From contig CALZFJ010000111.1 of NCBI GenBank assembly GCA_945645715.1, forward strand, positions 1 through 6,941: a stretch of 6,941 nucleotides of DNA, given 5' to 3'. The notes below the pieces were generated by a model. It saw nothing but the letters and a program-made list of their open reading frames with translations. It did no database searches and had not been told where the DNA came from. The position numbers and the translations under genes were made by a program. The stretch comes from an uncultured Prevotellaceae bacterium. Lineage in GTDB: Bacteria; Bacteroidota; Bacteroidia; Bacteroidales; Muribaculaceae. Below, piece after piece: positions 1 through 5,069 of this stretch (position 1 is the stretch's first letter; every line of letters starts with the position of its first letter).

Positions 1-16
1 ATATGCTTCTTTTTCC

Positions 17-24
17 TATTTTTG
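17..24 (+). promoter_or_regulatory. Candidate Bacteroidetes -7 promoter element for the NamZ-symporter operon
   Basis: The bases read TATTTTTG, a full match to the Bacteroidetes primary sigma -7 consensus TAnnTTTG. Transcription would start near 30-32 and give a leader of about 35 nt before the ATG at 66. The -33 element would lie at or before the edge of the window, so it cannot be checked. The motif is short and can occur by chance in AT-rich DNA; the support is its position just upstream of the first gene of an apparent operon. Confidence 0.5.
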
Positions 25-65
25 CACCAACAATGCCCGTATAAGACAATTTTTAATCAAGAATT

Positions 66-1322
66 ATGATACACAATAGGATTTTCGTGAAGTTTCTTGC
101 ATTGGTGGTCCTTGCAGTCTCCACACAGTGTGTAGCACGCGCCGATGGCGGCAAAAGTTGCTGCCTGACGACTGAGTGTGCCGAGAAATGCCCAGCCAAG
201 TGCAATGAAGCCGTGAAAGTGGGTGCCGAGCGCACCGCCGAGTATATCCCCTTCCTCAAGGGTAAGCGTGTGGCTATAATGAGCAACCACACCGGCATGG
301 TGGGCAACAAGCACACCCTCGATGTGATGCTTGAGCAAGGCGTGAACGTGACCACCATTTTCTCGCCCGAACACGGTTTCCGCGGCAACGCCGATGCCGG
401 TGAAAAGGTGAAAAGCGGAGTAGATGAAAAGACAGGAATCCCCATTGCGTCGCTCTACGACGGCAAGTCGCCCATGCCGAGTGCCGAGACAATGGCAAAA
501 TTCGACGTAATTGCAATAGATATCCAAGACGTGGGACTCCGCTACTACACCTACTATGTGACCATGATAAACCTCATGGACGCTGCCCTCACCTACGGCA
601 AGGAGGTGCTTGTGCTCGACCGCCCCAACCCCAACGGCATGTATGTAGATGGCCCTATCCTTGATATGCAATATAAGTCGGGCGTAGGCCGCCTGCCCAT
701 TCCTGTGGTGCATGGCATGACGCTCGCTGAGATCGCCCTTATGGCCGATGGCGAAGGCTGGCTGAAGGACGGCAAAAAGCTTGGCAGCAAGCTCAAAGTG
801 GTGCCGTGTGACAACTACACCCACCAGACGCGCTACCGCCTGCCGGTTGCGCCATCTCCCAACCTGCGCACCATGCTTGCCATCTACCTCTATCCCTCGA
901 TTTGCTACTTCGAGGCTACGCCTGTGAGCCTTGGGCGTGGTACCGACAAACCTTTTGAGATATACGGTCACCCTGACCTCAAAGGAAAGGGCTACTCCTA
1001 CACTTTCACCCCTCAGAGCGTACCCGGTGCAAAGAATCCGCCCCAACTCGGCAACTTGTGCTATGGCCGCGACCTATCATCGCTCAACGAGGAGGCTGTG
1101 ATTGCAGCCGGAATCAATCTGGAATACCTCATCGATGCCTACCGCAATGTAGGCATTGGCGACGCCTTCTTCACTAAATTCTTCGAGAAGCTGATAGGCC
1201 GTGGCGACATTCGCACAATGATTGAGCAGGGTCGCAGCGCAGCCGAAATAAAAGCCACTTGGAGCGACGATGTGAAGCGCTTCAAAGAGCAACGCCGCAA
1301 ATATCTTCTCTACAAAGAATAA
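66..1322 (+). CDS. namZ: Secreted DUF1343 / GH171 exo-beta-N-acetylmuramidase-like protein (NamZ/YbbC family)
   Basis: This 418-residue protein belongs to the DUF1343 (YbbC) family, now CAZy GH171. Characterised members remove N-acetylmuramic acid from the non-reducing end of peptidoglycan fragments; a Tannerella forsythia paralogue acts as a lyase instead, so the exact chemistry here is open. Family marks visible are SNHTG (73-77), FSPEHGFRG (99-107, with Glu102 a likely active-site acid), DIQDVGLRYYTY (152-163), LDRPNP (184-189), VDGPIL (194-199), HGMTLAE (216-222) and a TPVSLGRGTDKPFE stretch (285-298). Residues 1-26 form a signal peptide ending ARA, so the enzyme should be periplasmic. 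This supports the ATG at 66, which has no Shine-Dalgarno, as is normal in Bacteroidetes. The mature N-terminus carries an odd cysteine cluster (Cys32, 33, 38, 42, 46) before the catalytic domain. The symporter gene begins 31 bp after the stop, probably in the same operon. The family call is firm; substrate and mechanism are inferred. Confidence 0.9.
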   Translation: MIHNRIFVKFLALVVLAVSTQCVARADGGKSCCLTTECAEKCPAKCNEAVKVGAERTAEYIPFLKGKRVAIMSNHTGMVGNKHTLDVMLEQGVNVTTIFSPEHGFRGNADAGEKVKSGVDEKTGIPIASLYDGKSPMPSAETMAKFDVIAIDIQDVGLRYYTYYVTMINLMDAALTYGKEVLVLDRPNPNGMYVDGPILDMQYKSGVGRLPIPVVHGMTLAEIALMADGEGWLKDGKKLGSKLKVVPCDNYTHQTRYRLPVAPSPNLRTMLAIYLYPSICYFEATPVSLGRGTDKPFEIYGHPDLKGKGYSYTFTPQSVPGAKNPPQLGNLCYGRDLSSLNEEAVIAAGINLEYLIDAYRNVGIGDAFFTKFFEKLIGRGDIRTMIEQGRSAAEIKATWSDDVKRFKEQRRKYLLYKE

Positions 1323-1353
1323 TTCAAAAACATAACACAGAATCTATATATTT

Positions 1354-2796
1354 ATGACAGCTTTCACAGTACTGGCTACGATAGTCGGCTATTTCATTCT
1401 TCTTTTCCTTGTGTCCTATCTTGCCGGACGCAAGAGCGACAACGCAAGTTTCTTCACCGGCAACCGCCGTATGCCGTGGTATATAGTGGCGTTTGCCACC
1501 ATGGGAGCCGCCATTTCGGGCGTCACATTCATCTCGGTGCCGGGCATGGTGGTGGGCAAGAGTTTCTCTTATCTGCAAATGTGCTTCGGCTTCATTGTAG
1601 GCTACATAGCTATAGCCTATGTGCTCGTGCCGATGTTCTATAAGCGCAACCTCATCTCCATCTATGGCTACCTTGAGCAACGCTTCGGGGCAATGACCTA
1701 CAAGAGCGGCGCATGGTTCTTCTTCATCTCGAAGATGCTCGGCGCGGCAGTGCGCTTCTATGTGGTGTGCGTAGTGCTCCAGAGCCTTGTGTTTGCTCCG
1801 CTCGGCGTTCCCTTTGTGGTGAATGTGATTCTCACCATTGCCCTAATATGGCTCTATACCAAGCAGGGTGGCGTGCAGACGGTTATCTGGACCGATACGC
1901 TCAAGTCGTTCTGCCTTGTGCTCTCTGTGGTGCTGAGCATAGTGTTCATTGCCAAAGGTCTGGGCTATGATTTTGCCGGGCTTGTGAGTGCCGTGGCAAG
2001 CGACGACACCTCGCGCGTGTTCTTCTTCGACAACCCCAAGGAGGGCACATACTTCTGGAAACAGTTCCTCGCCGGAATCTTCATGGTGATTGCAATGACA
2101 GGGCTCGACCAGGACATGATGCAGCGTAATCTTGCCTGCAAGAACTTCAAGGAGTCGCAGAAAAACATGATTGTCAGCTCCATCTCGCAATTCTTTGTGA
2201 TAGCCCTATTCCTGGTGCTCGGCACGCTGCTCGTGCTCTATGTGCGTGCCACCCCTGGCATGGCAATACCCGAAAAGACCGACGAGCTGTTCGGACTGGT
2301 GGCTTCGAGCGGCGATATGCCAATAATTGTAGGAATACTCTTCATTCTCGGTTTGATTTCAGCATCTTATTCGGCAGCCGGCTCGGCTCTCACCTCGCTC
2401 ACCACATCGTTTACCGTCGATGTGCTTAAAGCCCATGAGAAGCAAGACGAGGCACGCCTCACACGCACACGCAATATGGTGCACGTGGCAATGTCGGCAA
2501 TTATGGGCGTGGTGATTGTGGTGTTCTATATCATCAGCAACAGCGATGCAATCAGCGCAGTATATGCCATTGCCAGCTACACCTACGGCCCGATTCTCGG
2601 CTTGTTTGCCTTCGGACTCGCCTGCCACACTGCCGTGCGCGACAAGTGGGTACCGGCGGTGTGCATCGCAGCCCCGGTGATATGCTTCTTCGTGCAGAAG
2701 TGGCTTCTCGATAGCTTCGGCTATGTGATGAGCTTCGAGCTGCTGCTGCTCAACGCCGCCGTAACCGTGATAGGATTGATTCTGCTAAAGAAATAA
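1354..2796 (+). CDS. Sodium:solute symporter (SSS family), possible amino-sugar/MurNAc importer
   Basis: This 480-residue, strongly hydrophobic protein is a member of the sodium:solute symporter family (SSS, LeuT fold), with about 12-13 predicted membrane segments. Family marks are an N-terminal helix followed by YLAGRKSDNASFFTGNRRMPW (about 22-42), GAAISGVTFISVPG (51-64), QGGVQTVIWTDTLK (171-184), LDQDMMQRNLACK (251-263), and the helix-8 sodium-site region SYSAAGSALTSL with the following TVDVLK (338-359). It should couple inward Na+ flow to uptake of a small solute across the inner membrane. The substrate cannot be read from sequence. It sits directly behind a secreted NamZ-like enzyme, and MurNAc uptake by a dedicated inner-membrane transporter (MurT) is known in Tannerella forsythia, so MurNAc or a related muropeptide sugar is a reasonable guess. 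No MurNAc kinase or etherase gene lies in this window. The ATG at 1354 opens directly into the first helix. Confidence 0.88.
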   Translation: MTAFTVLATIVGYFILLFLVSYLAGRKSDNASFFTGNRRMPWYIVAFATMGAAISGVTFISVPGMVVGKSFSYLQMCFGFIVGYIAIAYVLVPMFYKRNLISIYGYLEQRFGAMTYKSGAWFFFISKMLGAAVRFYVVCVVLQSLVFAPLGVPFVVNVILTIALIWLYTKQGGVQTVIWTDTLKSFCLVLSVVLSIVFIAKGLGYDFAGLVSAVASDDTSRVFFFDNPKEGTYFWKQFLAGIFMVIAMTGLDQDMMQRNLACKNFKESQKNMIVSSISQFFVIALFLVLGTLLVLYVRATPGMAIPEKTDELFGLVASSGDMPIIVGILFILGLISASYSAAGSALTSLTTSFTVDVLKAHEKQDEARLTRTRNMVHVAMSAIMGVVIVVFYIISNSDAISAVYAIASYTYGPILGLFAFGLACHTAVRDKWVPAVCIAAPVICFFVQKWLLDSFGYVMSFELLLLNAAVTVIGLILLKK

Positions 2797-2809
2797 GCAA
2801 TCTCCCTCA

Positions 2810-2829
2810 CCTCTCCACTCTTACCTCTT
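2810..2829 (+). repeat. Copy of the CACTCTTACCTCT pyrimidine repeat before the WYL gene
   Basis: The 20 bases CCTCTCCACTCTTACCTCTT are identical to 3767-3786, on the other side of the WYL gene. This copy lies within 2798-2840, a 43-base stretch with 21 C and no G on the plus strand. It fills the spacer between the symporter stop and the WYL start. No TAnnTTTG promoter is visible here, so the WYL gene is either read through from the symporter or uses another kind of signal. A partial extra unit (TTACC) follows at 2828-2832. Confidence 0.8.
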
Positions 2830-2840
2830 ACCTAACCAAC

Positions 2841-3737
2841 ATGGGACGTGGATTAATCAACAAATACATCTGGATTATCGACACCTTGCAGCGATATGGC
2901 CGCATCACACGCGAAGATTTGGGGCAGCTCTGGAAGGACGATAAAGTGTCGGGTGGTGAACCTCTCACCCGACGCACTTTCTATAACTATCGCGATGGCA
3001 TTGCCGACGTGTTTAACGTGGAAATTGAGTGTGACGCCTCCACCTACGAATACTACATCAAGGATAAAGGCGAACAAGCCGGCAGAATGTGTAATCTTCT
3101 GCTCGACAGCGTGACGATGACGGGAATGCTAAGCGGTGCCGGTGCCGTGGAAAGCCGCATCGTGCTCGAAGACGTGCCAAGCTCGCGCACCAACCTCCCG
3201 GTGCTGATTGAGGCGATGAAGCACAACCGCCGTGTGCAATTCACTTATCACTCCTACACACGTCTGAATCCCACGCCAGGAGTGGTGATTGAGCCTTATT
3301 TTGTGCGCCTTTTCAAGCAACTGTGGTATGTGATAGGCTATAATGTGAAAGACCGCAAAATCAAGACCTATTCGCTCGACCGAATGACCGATGCAGTGGT
3401 GGGAATCGACACCTTTGAGATGCCCGACGGCTTCGATGCCTCTAACTTTTTCCACGACAACTTCGGCATAATGACCAGCCGCGGCGTGGCAAAGGAAGTG
3501 GTGCTGCGAGTGAACAGCACCCAGGCAAAATATATGCGTGCTTTGCCCCTGCACCACTCGCAGCGCGAAATAGCCATTCACGACGATTATTCCATCTTCA
3601 GCTTCAAGCTCTATCTCACCTTCGATTTCATCAAGGAATTGCTCTCAATGGGGTCGAGCGTTGTGGTGGTGAAGCCAAAAGAGCTAAAAGTGCAGCTCCT
3701 CGACGAGCTTCGCAAAACCCTTGCCAACTACGACTAA
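2841..3737 (+). CDS. HTH-WYL-domain transcriptional regulator
   Basis: This 298-residue protein has the architecture of Bacteroidales WYL regulators. Residues 1 to about 75 form a winged helix-turn-helix (LINKYIWIIDTLQRYGRITRE, then LTRRTFYNYRDGI as the likely recognition region). A WYL domain covers about 118-190, with the name-giving motif as W162-Y163-V164 and with RVQFTYHSY (131-139), IEPYFVRLF (150-158) and YSLDRM (177-182). A C-terminal WCX-like extension covers about 216-298 and ends in MGSSVVVVKPKELK. WYL domains bind ligands, in some cases nucleic acids or nucleotide signals, and usually control DNA binding. The target is unknown. The gene follows the symporter by 44 bp on the same strand, which allows co-transcription and local regulation of the NamZ-symporter pair, but this family is also common as stand-alone genes in Bacteroidales. 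The ATG at 2841 fits the usual N-terminus of relatives. Confidence 0.88.
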   Translation: MGRGLINKYIWIIDTLQRYGRITREDLGQLWKDDKVSGGEPLTRRTFYNYRDGIADVFNVEIECDASTYEYYIKDKGEQAGRMCNLLLDSVTMTGMLSGAGAVESRIVLEDVPSSRTNLPVLIEAMKHNRRVQFTYHSYTRLNPTPGVVIEPYFVRLFKQLWYVIGYNVKDRKIKTYSLDRMTDAVVGIDTFEMPDGFDASNFFHDNFGIMTSRGVAKEVVLRVNSTQAKYMRALPLHHSQREIAIHDDYSIFSFKLYLTFDFIKELLSMGSSVVVVKPKELKVQLLDELRKTLANYD

Positions 3738-3744
3738 AAACCCC

Positions 3745-3786
3745 CACTCTTACCTCTCCACTCTTACCTCTCCACTCTTACCTCTT
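3745..3786 (+). repeat. Three tandem 14-bp repeats, CACTCTTACCTCTC
   Basis: The unit CACTCTTACCTCTC occurs at 3745-3758 and 3759-3772, and with one change in the last base (T for C) at 3773-3786. The array fills the convergent gap between the WYL gene and the minus-strand DUF3108 gene. It also runs into the latter, supplying its stop codon (3778-3780) and its last two codons (Arg and Lys, read on the minus strand). The plus strand has no G from 3733 to 3786 (25 C in 54 bases). The same unit lies upstream of the WYL gene at 2810-2829. No hairpin plus T-tract terminator is visible between the two convergent genes. Confidence 0.9.
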
Positions 3787-4563
3787 GAAATACACCCTAA
3801 TCTCGCCAATCGATAAGCGACCGCGCACCATCAGCGGAATGCGACGCTCATCGGTTGAAATCCACGTGTCGATGTCGTCCGACGACTTCGTGGCACCATC
3901 TTGCGTGAAAGTGAACTGCACGTGATAGGCACGGTGCTTGCTCTTGTCGCGCAACTTCACCTCCTCAATGCCCACAAGCTTCACGCTCACAGTCTCCTTC
4001 TTTTTCCCCGAAAACACAGTAGATTTATACACCGTGCTCTCGCGCATTCCCGCAAAATTGAGTTTACGCAGGAAATAAAACACACTGAGCATATCGTAGG
4101 CAGTGCCTTGCGTCTCAAGTTGCTTCACCGTAGGCTCCTTGCCCGGACGACGGCGAGTGCATTGACCGATTGTGGTGTAGCCACGGTAGGTGTATTTCAC
4201 CTCATCTACCTCATCGTGCTTGCCCTCGTGCGACGACTTCACATAGTGCAGCGGCCGCAGCCCCTCCTTGGCAATGGTGCAGGTGAGCGTGTCGCGCACA
4301 CGATACACGCCATCAGCCCACGACACCGTGCGGGCAGTGAGCGAAGTGCGATACACATCGCCATCGTTGCGCAGACTGAGCGTAGCCGATGCGGCATGCT
4401 TCCATATCAGTCCCCAGTGATAAACTATCTCATAGTTCAGGTCTTCGTTGGCAAACTCGGCAGCGCGAGCACGCTGCGGCAACACCATTGCCACCAACAC
4501 CACCGCCAAAAAAGCAACCCTCAGCGAGCCTTTAAGCAAAATATCTTTTGAAATAAGTTTCAT
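3778..4563 (-). CDS. Secreted DUF3108 domain protein of unknown function
   Basis: This 261-residue protein matches the DUF3108 family in overall layout. Residues 1-34 are a signal peptide: a basic start with Lys6, Lys11 and Arg15, a hydrophobic core about 16-28, and cleavage after ARA at 34 or ARAA at 35. The mature domain is rich in beta strands, beginning EDLNYEIVYHWGLIWKHAASA (about 40-60) and ending with IDTWISTDERRIPLMVRGRL (231-250) and a short terminal strand, both typical of the family. The product should be periplasmic; no lipobox is seen. The family has no well-defined biochemical role that I can name, so none is assigned. It is convergent with the WYL gene and divergent from dnaX, so it is probably a single-gene unit with its own promoter. 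Its last residues are encoded by the 14-bp tandem repeat, so C-terminal length could vary between strains. Confidence 0.82.
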   Translation of the reverse strand: MKLISKDILLKGSLRVAFLAVVLVAMVLPQRARAAEFANEDLNYEIVYHWGLIWKHAASATLSLRNDGDVYRTSLTARTVSWADGVYRVRDTLTCTIAKEGLRPLHYVKSSHEGKHDEVDEVKYTYRGYTTIGQCTRRRPGKEPTVKQLETQGTAYDMLSVFYFLRKLNFAGMRESTVYKSTVFSGKKKETVSVKLVGIEEVKLRDKSKHRAYHVQFTFTQDGATKSSDDIDTWISTDERRIPLMVRGRLSIGEIRVYFKR

Positions 4564-4637
4564 ATCTTCGTTTATAGTGAAAAAATTACGTTTTCTTGAT
4601 TAGACGCATAATGCTGCATTTGGTTTATCACCTTAAG

Positions 4638-4652
4638 TCACAATTTTTGTGA
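4638..4652. promoter_or_regulatory. Perfect inverted repeat TCACAA-TTT-TTGTGA, possible operator
   Basis: The arms TCACAA (4638-4643) and TTGTGA (4647-4652) are exact reverse complements with a 3-base centre. The site lies about 75-90 bases upstream of the DUF3108 start, between it and its candidate promoter. It could be a protein-binding site or a small RNA hairpin in the leader. The half-sites resemble CRP/FNR-type words, but in the opposite order (TCACA first), so no regulator is named. Confidence 0.35.
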
Positions 4653-4666
4653 AATGAACAATAGTA

Positions 4667-4679
4667 AGCAAATTTTGCT
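4667..4679. promoter_or_regulatory. Palindrome AGCAAA-T-TTTGCT, possible operator
   Basis: This 13-base palindrome has exact 6-base arms around a single T. It lies 15 bases from the TCACAA inverted repeat in the same divergent region. AT-rich DNA produces such palindromes by chance, so the support is weak and rests on two sites lying close together. Confidence 0.25.
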
Positions 4680-4710
4680 ATAAATTGATACAAATATGCA
4701 ACACTTTGAA

Positions 4711-4718
4711 CAAAAATA
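4711..4718 (-). promoter_or_regulatory. Candidate -7 promoter element for the DUF3108 gene
   Basis: Read on the minus strand the bases are TATTTTTG, a full match to TAnnTTTG. A start near 4704 would give a leader of about 140 nt containing both palindromes. No clear TTTG -33 box sits at the expected distance. A near match, TACTATTG on the minus strand (4666 to 4659), is an alternative that would give a shorter leader. Confidence 0.35.
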
Positions 4719-4764
4719 CACATATTCTGAACATTTATCACCTATCCATATCATCAAATAGCAG

Positions 4765-4772
4765 TAACTTTG
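4765..4772 (+). promoter_or_regulatory. Candidate -7 promoter element ahead of a possible small RNA
   Basis: The bases TAACTTTG match TAnnTTTG exactly. Transcription would begin near 4778-4780, almost 300 bases before the dnaX start, so the motif suits either a long dnaX leader or a separate small RNA. No clear -33 box is seen. Confidence 0.4.
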
Positions 4773-4778
4773 CAACAG

Positions 4779-4990
4779 TAATGATAAGAATTTAATTCTT
4801 CATAATGGGTAAATAATAAGGTTTTTTTATAGTTTTTTGGGTTATTTGCGGCTGCAGTGCGCGACGTGATGTCGTATCCTCCGGCCGCAACTTTATTTTT
4901 CCGCCAATCCACAGCAATCGAGGAGTCAGTTCCCACTGTAGCCCATCTACGGAAAATTCTTCTATATGTTTTGACAGAAAATTTCTTGCG
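4779..4990 (+). ncRNA. Candidate structured small RNA (6S-like rod shape), unproven
   Basis: Nested complementary segments suggest one long interrupted hairpin: 4786-4790 with 4983-4987, 4828-4832 with 4962-4966, 4833-4839 with 4950-4956 (two G-U pairs), and GGCTGCAGTG at 4850-4859 with CACTGTAGCC at 4934-4943 (10 pairs, one G-U). Inside are a CGAC/GTCG hairpin at 4862-4874 and TCCTC/GAGGA at 4877-4881 and 4920-4924. An unpaired bubble (4840-4849 opposite 4944-4949) is flanked by G-C pairs. The size of about 210 nt, its own TAnnTTTG element, and an intergenic position fit a stand-alone RNA, and the rod with a central bubble recalls 6S RNA. The outer pairings are AT-rich and weak, and no known RNA signature was recognised. 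The minus strand could be the real transcript. Confidence 0.3.
4846..4900 (+). terminator. Possible hairpin followed by a T-rich tract
   Basis: TTGCGGC at 4846-4852 pairs perfectly with GCCGCAA at 4884-4890, enclosing a smaller CGAC/GTCG hairpin, and is followed at once by CTTTATTTTT. This looks like a weak intrinsic terminator for a transcript starting near 4779. The 31-base interior makes it less stable than a usual terminator. It competes with the longer 4850-4859/4934-4943 pairing, since the two share bases 4850-4852. Confidence 0.25.
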
Positions 4991-4994
4991 TGTG

Positions 4995-5027
4995 TGCAAT
5001 ATACAAGATTTTTATTGTACATTTGCA
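4995..5027. promoter_or_regulatory. Imperfect inverted repeat overlapping the dnaX promoter
   Basis: TGCAA (4995-4999) mirrors TTGCA (5023-5027), and TACAA (5002-5006) mirrors TTGTA (5015-5019), around the loop GATTTTTA. The right side contains the whole -7 element of dnaX. It could be an operator, or a hairpin that marks the 3' end of an upstream transcript. AT-rich context makes chance pairing possible. Confidence 0.3.
5018..5025 (+). promoter_or_regulatory. Probable dnaX -7 promoter element
   Basis: The bases TACATTTG match TAnnTTTG exactly. A start near 5031-5033 would leave a leader of about 38 nt before the dnaX ATG at 5070, a normal distance. A perfect TTTG -33 box is not present at the usual spacing. 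The element lies in the right arm of an imperfect inverted repeat (4995-5027). Confidence 0.5.
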
Positions 5028-5069
5028 TAATTATAGGCAGACCATAGCCTGACTACAAACTGAAAACTC

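Larger units (their letters stand above)
4564..5069. other. 506-bp divergent intergenic region between the DUF3108 gene and dnaX
   Basis: No convincing protein gene lies here. The part next to the DUF3108 gene (4564-4800) is very AT-rich and holds two small palindromes (4638-4652 and 4667-4679), a direct repeat TTTATCACCT (4624-4633 and 4734-4743), and -7-like promoter motifs on both strands. The part from about 4842 to 4960 is clearly richer in G and C and can form nested pairings, which suggests a structured RNA. The last 60 bases hold the probable dnaX promoter. Confidence 0.75.

Noticed and set aside
130..135. Lipoprotein processing at Cys22 of the NamZ-like protein
   Set aside because: The residues before the cysteine are Ser-Thr-Gln, which do not fit a lipobox; cleavage by signal peptidase I after ARA at 26 fits better.
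57..1046. A 329-codon open frame on the minus strand opposite the NamZ-like gene
   Set aside because: It is the mirror of a well-recognised DUF1343 gene with biased third-position use; its protein is rich in His and Val/Gly and shows no family motifs.
2841..3737. The WYL gene as a marker of a phage-defence island
   Set aside because: WYL regulators do occur in defence islands, but no defence effector, nuclease, methylase or mobile element is present here and the neighbours are housekeeping or metabolic genes.
3901..4551. A 216-codon plus-strand frame opposite the DUF3108 gene
   Set aside because: The minus-strand product has a clean signal peptide and family features; the plus-strand product is a His/Leu/Arg-rich shadow with no motif.
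4840..4990. Signal recognition particle RNA, which lies near dnaX in some other bacteria
   Set aside because: The conserved domain IV word GGAAGCAGCC or its near variants is not present on either strand in this region.
4754..5028. Two overlapping minus-strand frames of 78 and 81 codons before dnaX
   Set aside because: Neither product is recognised, both overlap heavily in different frames, and both run into AT-rich flanks. Treated as part of a possible RNA or conserved block, not as genes.
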